This document shows, piece by piece, positions 19,094-27,359 of a DNA stretch of 58,198 bases. The stretch spans positions 1-58,198 of the forward strand of contig JAAFJO010000011.1 of assembly GCA_013298145.1 (NCBI GenBank). The letters run 5' to 3'. Made by a program: the position numbers and the translations under genes. The notes below the pieces were generated by a model, which searched no databases, was not told the DNA's origin, and worked only from the letters and a program-made list of their open reading frames with translations. This stretch comes from Betaproteobacteria bacterium (GTDB lineage Bacteria > Pseudomonadota > Gammaproteobacteria > Burkholderiales > Casimicrobiaceae). Every line of letters starts with the position of its first letter. Within the stretch, counting starts at the first letter, position 1.

Positions 19094-20545
19094 CTACTGA
19101 ACTGGCTGGACCAAAGCAACGCGCGAGGCGGTCCCAGCTACTTGTTGCCAATCGCCCCCCACGGCGCGAAATAGCGCTACCCACGCAGTCGCGCGCTCGC
19201 GCTCGAGTGAAAGCACGTTGACCTGTGCGGCGAGCACTGCGCGTCGTGCGTCTTCGAGTTCGAGCACGCTGCCCACACCCGCGAGAAGCCGCGCTTGTGC
19301 TGCTTTCTCAAACGCTTCGTAGTTCGCTAAGGCGCTTCGTTGATCACTCTCGCGCTCTTTCACGCTTTCGATTCGTGTCAGCGCCTCTTCCACCTCACGC
19401 ACCGCACGCAGCGCAGTTGCGCGATAGTTTGCAGTGAGCTCCGCATGCCGCGCTTTGGCGAGCTCCACATTGGCCGCACGGCGCCCCGCGTCAAACAGCG
19501 GAATCGAAACTAAAGGGCCGAATCCCCAAGTTACGCCGTCACTGGTTGCGCCGAACGCACGCGAGGCGCTGTAGCCAATCGAGCCGGTGAGCGAAATTTT
19601 TGGATAGCGATCTGCCTCCGCCGCTCCGATCTCTGCAATCGCTGCCGCGAGCTCGCGCTCGATCGATCGCAAGTCCGCCCGATCCGCGAGAAGCGATGCA
19701 GGTACGCTCGGAAGCACCAGACTGGGAGCGATTGCGAGTCGACCGGAAGCACTCGCGAGCCTAGCGCGAACATCTTTCTCGCTGAGCGCCGTGAGCGCGA
19801 CGAGCGCTTTAACGCTTACATCGTTTTCCGCGCGCTGGGTCGTGACGCGTGTTCTGGCCTCAGCGGCGGCTGCGGCGGCAAGTGCTGCGTTTGCGGGTGC
19901 TTCGAATCCTGCTTTGGCTTTAAGCTGCGTGAGACGATCAGTCTCCAAGCGGCTTGTGGCATCACGCTCGAAACCGGCTAACAGCGCTTCACTGACTCGA
20001 AGGTTTACATACACCGTTGCAATATCAGCGGCGAGTGAAACGCGGATGTCGTCCAAGTCTCGCTCGCGCGCTTCCAGGCGTGCGGCAGCCGCCTCGCGGC
20101 CTCGTCGATTTCCGCCGAACAAATCGAGTTCCCACGCAGCTTGTGCAGCCCCCGAAAACACGCTTGCCGCTCCCTGACCTTGGTCAGCACGCGTGGCGGA
20201 AGTTTCCGCGCTTGCAACCGGCAGCATCGCGCTTCGCGCCACGCCAACACCTGCGCGAGCCTGTGCGATGCGCGCCTGCGCGGCTTCCACGCTGGCTGCG
20301 CTCGTCATTGCTGAATCGATCAGCGATTGCAGCGACGGATCGTTCCATCGTGCCCAGAACTCAGTGGCACGAACATTTTCGAGCTGCGGTTTCGCGAGCG
20401 CCGTGCCCGCCTGCCATTGCGGCGCCGTTGCCGCAATGACGCTTTCAGCGGGCGCGAGATGGGTCGGGCCGACTGCACATCCCGCGACCAGAAGCGCGGT
20501 TACGAGCCCCGATAGCGCAACGGCTATTCGATTCGAATTTCTCAT
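19094..20545 (-). CDS. Outer-membrane efflux lipoprotein, NodT family
   Basis: A 483-residue outer-membrane factor (OprM/NodT-type) forming the exit duct of the efflux system. A lipoprotein signal ends at LLVAGCAVGP. Two OEP repeats follow, each with the alpha-helical barrel features: FWARWNDPSLQSLIDSAMTSAASVEAAQARIAQARAGVG in the first and KARHAELTANYRATALRAVREVEEALTRIESV in the second. The length is normal for the family. It is second in the operon and starts only 4 bp after the tetR stop, so it is co-transcribed with the regulator. The usual order has the OMF last; here it is first among the structural genes. Confidence 0.9.
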   Translation of the reverse strand: MRNSNRIAVALSGLVTALLVAGCAVGPTHLAPAESVIAATAPQWQAGTALAKPQLENVRATEFWARWNDPSLQSLIDSAMTSAASVEAAQARIAQARAGVGVARSAMLPVASAETSATRADQGQGAASVFSGAAQAAWELDLFGGNRRGREAAAARLEARERDLDDIRVSLAADIATVYVNLRVSEALLAGFERDATSRLETDRLTQLKAKAGFEAPANAALAAAAAAEARTRVTTQRAENDVSVKALVALTALSEKDVRARLASASGRLAIAPSLVLPSVPASLLADRADLRSIERELAAAIAEIGAAEADRYPKISLTGSIGYSASRAFGATSDGVTWGFGPLVSIPLFDAGRRAANVELAKARHAELTANYRATALRAVREVEEALTRIESVKERESDQRSALANYEAFEKAAQARLLAGVGSVLELEDARRAVLAAQVNVLSLERERATAWVALFRAVGGDWQQVAGTASRVALVQPVQ

Positions 20546-20549
20546 GGGT

Positions 20550-21254
20550 TTATTGACCTTTTCTTTTTCGATTGCCCGGATCGGGCCGAGGAGGAGAGGG
20601 CACTGTTCTTTGCAATGCCGCCTTCGTAGTCTTGGGCGCGTTTTGACTCACGCGACGCCGAACGTGTGCTGCTACAAGCGCATCTATTGCACGCCCGACG
20701 ATCTCTCGCGCACGCAGCTGTGACGCCTCAGTCATCGCTTGCATATCGAGCGTGAGAGCGCCGATGTAGGTCGCATGCAGAAATTCCGCATCCAAATCGG
20801 TGAGCGAGATGTGAAACGCACTGAAGCCTTCCCGCAAGCGCGCCTGCAGTTGTCGCTCAAATTCCACAATCCAGCCCCGAATCGATTCGCTCTCAGCGCA
20901 AGCAGAAACAAGCGCAATCATCAGCCGCCACCAATTGCGATCGGTCTCGTCTGGCATCAAGAGGTCTCTAAATTGTTCGAAGCTGATCTTGCCCGCCAAT
21001 GCAGCGTTTGAGATTTGCGACATCATCGCTTCCGCGCCAAATTGCGCAGTGGCCTGCAGCAGATCCAGACGGGTCGGAAAGTAATACGTGATATGACTTT
21101 GGCGAACGCCTGCCTTCACAGCCACCGCTTGCTGCGTGAGCGCAGCAAATCCTTCGGTGTGGAGAACCTCAACGCCTGCAGTGAGGATTCGCACACGCGT
21201 GCTCGCATCCGCAGGTAGCGCATCGACGGACGGAAGCGATAAATTGATTGCCAT
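20550..21254 (-). CDS. TetR-family repressor of the efflux operon
   Basis: A 234-residue regulator. The N-terminal HTH spans about residues 20-65: RVRILTAGVEVLHTEGFAALTQQAVAVKAGVRQSHITYYFPTRLDLLQAT. The C-terminal part is a helical ligand-binding domain with SACAESESIRGWIVEFERQL. It is the first gene of the efflux operon and almost certainly represses it. The start codon directly abuts the first of three tandem operators, with no Shine-Dalgarno between. A TATATT on this strand ends 6 nt before the ATG, so the transcript may be leaderless. The C-terminus is basic and may be disordered. Confidence 0.88.
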   Translation of the reverse strand: MAINLSLPSVDALPADASTRVRILTAGVEVLHTEGFAALTQQAVAVKAGVRQSHITYYFPTRLDLLQATAQFGAEAMMSQISNAALAGKISFEQFRDLLMPDETDRNWWRLMIALVSACAESESIRGWIVEFERQLQARLREGFSAFHISLTDLDAEFLHATYIGALTLDMQAMTEASQLRAREIVGRAIDALVAAHVRRRVSQNAPKTTKAALQRTVPSPPRPDPGNRKRKGQ

Positions 21255-21311
21255 TTGGTTAATATACCAAATAAATTGGTTGAAGCACCAAATAATTGGT
21301 TATCCTACCAA
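21255..21311 (-). promoter_or_regulatory. Three tandem TTGGT-N6-ACCAA operators with overlapping promoter
   Basis: Three 16-bp inverted repeats, all TTGGT-N6-ACCAA with perfect 5-bp arms, lie at 21255-21270, 21276-21291 and 21296-21311. Centre spacings are 21 and 20 bp, about two helical turns, so bound dimers would sit on one face of the DNA. The first abuts the tetR start codon. A TATATT hexamer (minus strand, 21260-21265) lies inside the first repeat, so repressor binding would block the -10 region. The cognate protein is inferred to be the adjacent TetR. Confidence 0.8.
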
Positions 21312-21484
21312 CTTAACTACTCTTGTCAACGACAGCGCGAGTAAAAAGGGCTACGCGTCTTTTTGCTAAACACTCAGTTTTTAGGGTTTTTACGTTCTAG
21401 CCGCTACTAGATGGGATTCCATTTTTGGTACTGTAACGGTCTGAATCGAATTTACGCGTTCGTTACTGCGCGTATTCTTATCCT

Positions 21485-21775
21485 GTGTCAACATTTTTAT
21501 CCCACCACGTCTGCGTGACATTCGCGCCGCACCTGCGCCGCCACGTAGATTGCCCGCCGCAAGTCGTTGCTGCGGCAACACTCAGATCAGCGCTTGAGAG
21601 CGCACTGATCGCTGCGCCCGCACTCCGACACTATGTCTTCGATGAACAACACCACATCCGAAAACACGTCGCGGTGTTTTTAAATGGTGTGCTCATACGT
21701 GATCGGATTCGACTCGATGTGCCACTCAGCGATGGCGACAAAATTGATGTGATTCAAGCGCTTAGCGGCGGATAG
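21485..21775 (+). CDS. MoaD/ThiS-like beta-grasp (ubiquitin-like) protein
   Basis: A 96-residue beta-grasp protein ending in QALSGG, the diglycine tail that MoaD and ThiS proteins use for adenylation and thiocarboxylation. It has a VTFAPHLRRHVDCPPQVV strand near the start and HVAVFLNGVLIRDRIRLDVPLSDGDKIDVIQALSGG at the end. There is no ATG; the GTG at 21485 is taken, and a GTG at 21515 is also possible. Molybdopterin genes are absent around it. It is instead followed after 26 bp by an Asp-box repeat protein, a pairing that recurs in proteobacteria with no proven function. Confidence 0.8.
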   Translation: MSTFLSHHVCVTFAPHLRRHVDCPPQVVAAATLRSALESALIAAPALRHYVFDEQHHIRKHVAVFLNGVLIRDRIRLDVPLSDGDKIDVIQALSGG

Positions 21776-21801
21776 CACGCTGCCCCGGAGATAAAAAGCA
21801 T

Positions 21802-22896
21802 ATGAACCCAATCCTCTTTGCATGCACCCGAAAAGGGCTCTTCGTATTACGAAAAACAGATGGTATTTATGCCATCGCAGAGCATCACTTTCATGGTGAA
21901 CCGGTGACTCAGTTTCTAGTTGATCCTCGTGACGGTGCTTGGTATGCAGCGCTGCGCATGGGCCATTTCGGCGTCAAGCTCAGAAAGAGCGTGGATCAGG
22001 GCGCAACTTGGATAGAGCTCAGCTGCCCTGCGCTGCCGAAGAAGCCCGAGATCGCGCCATGGGCCGAGGATTCGACACCGTGGAGCGTTGATCTCATCTG
22101 GGCGTTTTCGCTTGCAGGCACAGAGGCGGGGGAACTTTGGGCGGGTACTATGCCCGCCGCGATGTTTCGCTCGCGAGACGGCGGCCATTCATGGCGGCTC
22201 TGCGATTCGCTCTGGTGGAACGAAAAGCGCTTGGGCTGGTTTGGCGGCGGCAACGATCATCCCGGTCTGCATTCCATCGTTGTTGATCCGCGCGATCCGA
22301 GGCACGTGACCGTTGCGATTTCATGCGGCGGCGTATGGTCGACACGTGACGACGGCGCGCACTGGTCCCTGATCGGCAGCGGCATGCATGCGCCCTTCAT
22401 GCCCGAGAGTGAGCAATTTAATCCGAACACCCAAGATGCACACTCGCTTTCGCAGTGCGCCGCCGCACCCGACACGATGTGGGTTCAACATCATCATGGC
22501 TGCTACCGATCAAACGACGGTGCGCAAACGTTCACTCGATTGACCGCACCAACCGAAACCGATTTCGGATTCCCCATCGTCGCTGATCCCGCTAACCCAC
22601 TCCGCGCCTGGGTCGTGCCCGCGCGTGCAGACACGTATCGCTATGCGACCGATGGCGCGATGCACGTCGCGCGCACCGACGACGGCGGAATAAGCTGGCA
22701 AGTGTTCCGCAAAGGCCTCCCACAAACGCACGCCTACGATCTTGTTTATCGCCACGGCATCGCGATCACCAAAGATGGCAAGACGCTTGCAATGGGCTCG
22801 ACCACGGGCGGGCTATGGGTGAGCGAGGATGCGGGGGAGTCTTGGGATGAAATCGATGCAAGATTGCCGCCGGTGGCGGCGGTGGGGTTTGGTTAA
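21802..22896 (+). CDS. BNR/Asp-box repeat beta-propeller protein (sialidase/YVTN-like)
   Basis: A 364-residue predicted beta-propeller. Asp-box motifs of the form S-x-D-x-G-x-x-W recur: SVDQGATW (63-70), SRDGGHSW (124-131), TRDDGAHW, RSNDGAQTF, RTDDGGISW and a C-terminal SEDAGESW. There is no signal peptide, so a cytosolic location is likely, and no sialidase catalytic arginine triad is evident, so enzymatic activity should not be assumed. It sits between a MoaD-like gene and a nucleotidyltransferase gene that begins 2 nt after its stop. Function unknown; the propeller may be a binding platform. Confidence 0.82.
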   Translation: MNPILFACTRKGLFVLRKTDGIYAIAEHHFHGEPVTQFLVDPRDGAWYAALRMGHFGVKLRKSVDQGATWIELSCPALPKKPEIAPWAEDSTPWSVDLIWAFSLAGTEAGELWAGTMPAAMFRSRDGGHSWRLCDSLWWNEKRLGWFGGGNDHPGLHSIVVDPRDPRHVTVAISCGGVWSTRDDGAHWSLIGSGMHAPFMPESEQFNPNTQDAHSLSQCAAAPDTMWVQHHHGCYRSNDGAQTFTRLTAPTETDFGFPIVADPANPLRAWVVPARADTYRYATDGAMHVARTDDGGISWQVFRKGLPQTHAYDLVYRHGIAITKDGKTLAMGSTTGGLWVSEDAGESWDEIDARLPPVAAVGFG

Positions 22897-22898
22897 CA

Positions 22899-23690
22899 AT
22901 GATTCCGCACCATATTCGTGGCGAGATACTGAACCGCGTCCGGAAAGCCGAGATAGAACACGACGTTAGTGTGCTTCTTGCTGTTGAGTCCGGAAGCCGC
23001 GCGTGGGGATTCGCTTCGCCGAATAGCGATTTCGATGCGCGCTTCATCTATGTGCATCGTCGCGACTGGTACCTCACTATCGACTTGGAAGAGAAGCGCG
23101 ATGTTATAGAGTACGAGATCGTCGATGACATCGACTTGAACGGTTGGGATATTCGCAAAGCTCTTCGGCTCTTTGCAAAGTCGAATCCTGCTTTCGTTGA
23201 ATGGATTCAATCGCCACTTATCTACATCGAGCGCGGCGATTTCGCATCACAATGTCGCGCGATGCTGCGCGATGTTTATAACTGCGAGCGAGGAACTCAC
23301 CACTATCGCAGCATGGCGAAAACAAACTATCGCGGCTATCTCAGAGCCGCTTTGGTGCCGCTCAAGAAATACTTTTATGTGCTTCGCCCTCTGTTATCTG
23401 TTCGCTGGATCGAGGCGTATCAGGCTGCACCACCGATAGAGTTTCAAAAGCTACTTCACCTCATCGAGGGCGAAAAAGACCTCATCGTTGCAATTGAAAA
23501 ATTACTCGAACGCAAAAAAAATGCGCCCGAAATGGGACTAGCGCCGCAAGTCCCTTCGATTCATCATTTCATTGAACATGAACTCGATCGATTGGAAAAT
23601 TTGCCCGTTAACAAAGCACCCACAACAAGCAGATTGAACTCGCTAAACGCATTGTTCACCGAATCTCTTTCGACAGACGTCGGCCTGTAG
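22899..23690 (+). CDS. Nucleotidyltransferase of the COG3541 (YcgL/RlaP-like) family
   Basis: A 263-residue polymerase-beta-type nucleotidyltransferase. The catalytic signature is clear: G32-S33-R-A-W-G followed by SDFDARF with Asp44 and Asp46 as metal ligands. The remainder (EYEIVDDIDLNGWDIRKALRLFAKSNPAFVEWIQSP) matches the COG3541 family, members of which are linked to RNA repair in some genomes. No RNA ligase or RtcB gene is next to it. The ATG lies 2 nt after the stop of the Asp-box gene, so it is probably translationally coupled. Its stop codon lies inside the left arm of a 31-bp inverted repeat. Confidence 0.82.
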   Translation: MIPHHIRGEILNRVRKAEIEHDVSVLLAVESGSRAWGFASPNSDFDARFIYVHRRDWYLTIDLEEKRDVIEYEIVDDIDLNGWDIRKALRLFAKSNPAFVEWIQSPLIYIERGDFASQCRAMLRDVYNCERGTHHYRSMAKTNYRGYLRAALVPLKKYFYVLRPLLSVRWIEAYQAAPPIEFQKLLHLIEGEKDLIVAIEKLLERKKNAPEMGLAPQVPSIHHFIEHELDRLENLPVNKAPTTSRLNSLNALFTESLSTDVGL

Positions 23691-23813
23691 CCGCGATGCA
23701 ATGAAGCGGAATCGAGGATCCTGCCCACCACACTCCTCGGATGTCGGAAACGTTGCTTCGATTCAATACGCTTCTATACCGGCCTCGATTCCGCTTCGCT
23801 GCATCGCGGCTAC
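23687..23813. repeat. Long inverted repeat with 31-bp arms
   Basis: The left arm (23687-23717) and right arm (23783-23813) are reverse complements at 29 of 31 positions, separated by 65 bp. The arms share GTAGCCGCGATGCA and GAAGCGGAATCGAGG. The left arm contains the TAG stop of the nucleotidyltransferase gene. No transposase is present. It looks like a REP/MITE-type dispersed element or a large termination structure at the end of the operon. The remaining bases to 24029 hold no gene I can support. Confidence 0.8.
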
Positions 23814-24029
23814 GGTAATCACATTGGCGCAATGAGATTGCGCCCTACTCCGAATCACCAACGCAGGTTGGCCGAAACTTTCCGCTGTGCACCAGCCGGA
23901 TATTTTCAACATTTCTGTAGGGCTAGAAGCAAAAAATAGCAGTAGCCGATAAACAAACTTTCTCGCGTTTTACCCACCTTAATTAGGGGATCACGCCGAA
24001 TAGTTAGTTCAGCGCAAACTGCCTGATTC

Positions 24030-24224
24030 TTACGCAACTTCATCGATCCAGGCTTGTTGAATCGCTTCGAGAATTCGCTCGCCGCAGCGATTCGGATCAT
24101 CATCAAAATCGGGAAGCGCCATCACCTTGGCCATGAGATCGGTGAAGCGAATCGTTTTGGGATCAACATCAGGATGCGTCTCAGCGAGCTCGATGGCGAT
24201 ATCTAGTGTGTCGGTCCATTTCAT
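24030..24224 (-). CDS. iscX: IscX, small acidic Fe-S assembly protein
   Basis: A 64-residue acidic protein that binds IscS and modulates cluster assembly. MKWTDTLDIAIELAETHPDVDP and FTDLMAKVMALPDFDDDPNRCGERILEAIQQAWIDE are the family pattern, and the length is right. Its ATG follows the fdx stop with no gap, and it is the last gene of the isc operon, as in other proteobacteria. Confidence 0.93.
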   Translation of the reverse strand: MKWTDTLDIAIELAETHPDVDPKTIRFTDLMAKVMALPDFDDDPNRCGERILEAIQQAWIDEVA

Positions 24225-24563
24225 CTAGTGATTCTCCCGCGCATGATTGATCGTGTACTTCGGCAGCTCGATCGTGAGCGGTGTATCAGCCACTGTCACT
24301 TGACACGATAAGCGCGACACACTAGTGAGCCCCCAAGCGCGATCAAGAAGATCTTCTTCTTTCTCGTCCAATTCGCCGGTCGAATTGAACCCTTCGCGCA
24401 CGATCACGTGACATGTGGTGCATGCAAGCGACTGGTCACAGGCGTGCTCAATATCGACATCCGCATCAAGGAGTGCGGTGCAAAGCGTCACGCCCTGCTT
24501 CGCGTCAAACGTTTTGCCGTCAGGGCAAAGATCACTGTGAGGAAGAATTTTTATCGTGGTCAT
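24225..24563 (-). CDS. fdx: ISC-type 2Fe-2S ferredoxin
   Basis: A 112-residue adrenodoxin-type ferredoxin that supplies electrons for Fe-S cluster assembly. The four ligand cysteines are visible as C-x5-C-x2-C in HACDQSLACTTCHVIV and the distal Cys in SRLSCQVTV. DLCPDGKTFDAKQGVTLCTALLDADVDIEHAC is the usual N-terminal part. The start overlaps the hscA stop by 4 nt (ATGA), showing tight coupling with the chaperone. Confidence 0.94.
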   Translation of the reverse strand: MTTIKILPHSDLCPDGKTFDAKQGVTLCTALLDADVDIEHACDQSLACTTCHVIVREGFNSTGELDEKEEDLLDRAWGLTSVSRLSCQVTVADTPLTIELPKYTINHARENH

Positions 24564-26437
24564 GCAATCTGGTCCAAGGTCTTTCCCGCTAGCGCCCGCT
24601 GCACTGCTTTATCCATCCGTCGCCCCGCGAATTCAGTGCTCGCGCGATTCAGGTCTTCGCTCGCGCGCACGATCGCGCGGTGATCGTTGCCTTGTGCGAG
24701 TTGTTTGAGATAGCCCATTTGCGACGTGAGCGTGGCGTGTTCCGCATCGCTCAAAAGCGCACGGTCCTCCTCAAACGCTTTTTGCATGGATTCGAGAAGC
24801 GACTGTGCGTCCACGCGCGCCTCCGCTAACGCACGTGCCTGCATGTCGTCATTGGCATTGGTAAATGCGCTCTGCAGCATGCTGGCGATTTCGCCATCGG
24901 CCAGGCCATAGCTTGGTTTCACCGCAACTTCAGCGCGCACACCGCTCGTAATTTCGCTTGCGCTCACCGAAAGTAAGCCATCCGCATCCACTTGGAAGGT
25001 CACCCGGATTCGCGCCGCGCCTGCCACCATCGGCGGGATGCCGCGCAATTCGAATTTTGCAAGCGAACGACAATCCGAAACGAGTTCACGCTCACCCTGG
25101 ACGACGTGAAACGCCATCGCGGTTTGACCGTCCTTAAAGGTCGTGAATTCTTGCGCTTTCGCGATCGGGATGGTTGAGTTACGCGGAATTACTTTTTCAA
25201 CGAGATTGCCCATCGTCTCAATCCCGAGCGAGAGCGGAATCACATCGAGCAGCAGATGCTGTTCGCCGGGTTTTGCGTTGCCCGCGAGCTGATCGGCTTG
25301 AATAGCGGCGCCCAGCGCAACCACTTCGTCCGGGTTCATAGTTGCGAGCGGGGGCTTGCCGAAATGCGTTTCGAGTGCTGCGCGAACATGCGGCATACGT
25401 GTTGCGCCGCCGACGAGTACGACGCCATCGATCTGATCCACCTTCAATTTCGCATCGCGCAACGATTTCTTCACAGCGCTCAATGTGCGCTCCACCAGCG
25501 GTTGCGTAATCGCAAAGAAAGTCTCACGAGTTACATCGACGCTGCTATCAAAACCGCATCCCCAGTTCACTTTGATCGTTGCGGTTTCGCTCTCGGTGAG
25601 CGACTCTTTTGCAGCACGAGCAGCCGCAAGCAAATTCGCCTGTCCTGCGGGAGAGAGCGCGCGAGTCAGCTGCCACGTATCGAACGCGTATTTGGCAAGC
25701 GCTTCATCAAAATCGTCACCGCCCAAATGCGTGTCGCCCGCTGTCGCGAGCACTTCGAACACGCCACGCGTCAAGCGAAGGATCGACACGTCGAACGTGC
25801 CGCCGCCCAAGTCGTAGATCAGGTAGGCACCCTCAACCTTTTGATCCAGCCCATAGGCCACTGCCGCAGCAGTCGGTTCATTCAGCAAACGCAGAACGTT
25901 GAGCCCGGCGAGCTGCGCGGCGTCCTTCGTGGCCTGACGTTGCGCATCATCGAAATAGGCAGGCACAGTGATCACTGCGCCATAAAGCTCACCGCCGAGC
26001 GATTCTTCGGCGCGCGCCTTGAGTGCGCGCAAAATCTCGGCGGACACGTCAATGGGCGATACAGAACCTCGACGCGTGGTGATCTTTAGCTGACCCTTGC
26101 CATCGCCGCTAGGCGTAGTAAATTGATACCGTGCTTTCGATTCGTCGCGAAGATCGGCGACGCTGCGCCCCATGAATCGCTTCACCGACGTAATAGTGTT
26201 CAACGCATCGTCGCCGCGATGTGCGAGTGCGTGATGCCCCACCTGGATTTCATCTTCCGCATAGCGAACTGCTGAGGGCAGCATCGCTCGCCCTTGCCCA
26301 TCCGGCAGACATTCAGGAACGGCGTTCCGAAGCGTGGCGACAAGTGAATTGGTAGTGCCAAGATCGATGCCAACCGCCAAGCGACGGGTGTGCGGTTCAG
26401 GGCTCTCGCCCGGTTCTGAGATTTGTAGAAGCGCCAT
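24560..26437 (-). CDS. hscA: Fe-S assembly Hsp70 chaperone HscA
   Basis: A 625-residue specialised Hsp70 that, with HscB, helps transfer clusters from IscU to apoproteins. The ATPase domain begins VGIDLGTTNSLVAT and includes TVPAYFDDAQRQATKDAAQLAGL and IYDLGGGTFDVSIL. The substrate-binding domain follows with VIPLSLGIETMGNLVEKVIPRNSTIP. The ATG at 26437 is chosen over an in-frame start at 26470 because the family begins MALLQI-SEPG. A 79-bp gap, unusually long for this operon, separates it from hscB and contains an inverted repeat. Confidence 0.94.
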   Translation of the reverse strand: MALLQISEPGESPEPHTRRLAVGIDLGTTNSLVATLRNAVPECLPDGQGRAMLPSAVRYAEDEIQVGHHALAHRGDDALNTITSVKRFMGRSVADLRDESKARYQFTTPSGDGKGQLKITTRRGSVSPIDVSAEILRALKARAEESLGGELYGAVITVPAYFDDAQRQATKDAAQLAGLNVLRLLNEPTAAAVAYGLDQKVEGAYLIYDLGGGTFDVSILRLTRGVFEVLATAGDTHLGGDDFDEALAKYAFDTWQLTRALSPAGQANLLAAARAAKESLTESETATIKVNWGCGFDSSVDVTRETFFAITQPLVERTLSAVKKSLRDAKLKVDQIDGVVLVGGATRMPHVRAALETHFGKPPLATMNPDEVVALGAAIQADQLAGNAKPGEQHLLLDVIPLSLGIETMGNLVEKVIPRNSTIPIAKAQEFTTFKDGQTAMAFHVVQGERELVSDCRSLAKFELRGIPPMVAGAARIRVTFQVDADGLLSVSASEITSGVRAEVAVKPSYGLADGEIASMLQSAFTNANDDMQARALAEARVDAQSLLESMQKAFEEDRALLSDAEHATLTSQMGYLKQLAQGNDHRAIVRASEDLNRASTEFAGRRMDKAVQRALAGKTLDQIA

Positions 26438-26457
26438 GGTTAGCTCGAAAGCGCGGT

Positions 26458-26497
26458 CAAGCCCGCACACACAAAGCTTGCCGTAGGCGCGGGCTTG
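26458..26497. other. Inverted repeat between hscB and hscA
   Basis: CAAGCCCGC and GCGGGCTTG form a perfect 9-bp inverted repeat with a 22-nt loop, just upstream of the hscA start. It may be an RNA stem affecting message stability or hscA translation. No T-tract follows it, so a terminator is unlikely. Confidence 0.4.
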
Positions 26498-26516
26498 GCC
26501 GCGCGTCGTATATCAA

Positions 26517-27038
26517 TCATTCCAACCCCGCAATCGCTTGATCGACTTCTTCCGTTAACTTTTGCATGAAGCGCATTTTTCGCGCGAGCGTCGTCGCGGT
26601 CGCGATATGGCCGCCTTCATACACGGCGGAAAAAGTCGATCCCATTGAGTCGATGATGTTTTGCAGCTCGGTGATCATTTCATCCAAGCGGTCAACGTCC
26701 TCTTTGAGCTTTGCATCAGCGATGGCTTCACGCCATTCGATCTGTTCCACCAAAAAATCGTGTGGCATCGACGTGTTTTTCTCGTCCATGCCGTTCACAT
26801 CTTTGAGCCATAGCAAATACATCGCACGCTTCACCGGATCGCGAAGCGTGTTGTAGGCATCGTTGACGATTACCGCTTGATCCATCGCCGCCCGCTTTTC
26901 AGCATCAGGCGCGTTTGCGAAACGATCAGGATGGACGGCGGACTGCAGATCTCGATACGCTGCTGCGAGTGCGTCTAGATCAAGCGCGAAGGCACGTTCC
27001 ACGCGAAGGATCGAGAAATGATCAACGATGTTGTTCAT
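26517..27038 (-). CDS. hscB: Fe-S assembly J-domain co-chaperone HscB
   Basis: A 173-residue co-chaperone that brings IscU to HscA and stimulates its ATPase. The J domain has LDALAAAYRDLQSAVHPDRF with the essential HPD motif, and NDAYNTLRDPVKRAMYLLWL. The C-terminal helical domain contains MPHDFLVEQIEWREAIADA, the IscU-binding side. Its ATG overlaps the stop of the DUF5615 gene by 4 nt, so its translation is coupled to a toxin-like gene that is not part of the usual isc set. Confidence 0.93.
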   Translation of the reverse strand: MNNIVDHFSILRVERAFALDLDALAAAYRDLQSAVHPDRFANAPDAEKRAAMDQAVIVNDAYNTLRDPVKRAMYLLWLKDVNGMDEKNTSMPHDFLVEQIEWREAIADAKLKEDVDRLDEMITELQNIIDSMGSTFSAVYEGGHIATATTLARKMRFMQKLTEEVDQAIAGLE

Positions 27039-27355
27039 AAAATTTCGACTTCGGCGAAGCTTCTTGTCATTGCCTGATCAATGGCTGCCACCACGAGCTC
27101 TTGCGACGCTTTGATTCGTGGCCAACTGGTGGTCGAGAGTACAACGATGGCGATCATGCGTGCGGGAAGATTTTGCTGATACCGCAAGTTTTGGTCGGTA
27201 GTTACGAATTCCTCGTAACCTGCCGCCTCAGCGTGCGCAAGAAGTTCACCGTTTTTCAGCTGAGACCAACCCAACTCAAACGCGGTTTCTACCGAGTGTT
27301 GATCCAAGAATTTACGCAGCGGCACAGGCGTGCCCTGATCGAACAGAACCCGCAT
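27035..27355 (-). CDS. DUF5615 PIN-like (Mut7-C-type) putative toxin inside the isc operon
   Basis: A 106-residue protein of the DUF5615 family, predicted PIN-like nucleases that act as toxins beside DUF433 antitoxins. MRVLFDQGTPVPLRKFL holds the first conserved acidic residue and EFVTTDQNLRYQQNL the second. VVLSTTSWPRIKA is another family segment. The length is complete. It starts 4 nt after the DUF433 gene and overlaps hscB by 4 nt, so it is expressed from the isc transcript. Nuclease activity is a family prediction. It could be a domesticated module with a regulatory role rather than an active toxin. Confidence 0.82.
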   Translation of the reverse strand: MRVLFDQGTPVPLRKFLDQHSVETAFELGWSQLKNGELLAHAEAAGYEEFVTTDQNLRYQQNLPARMIAIVVLSTTSWPRIKASQELVVAAIDQAMTRSFAEVEIL

Positions 27356-27359
27356 TTTT

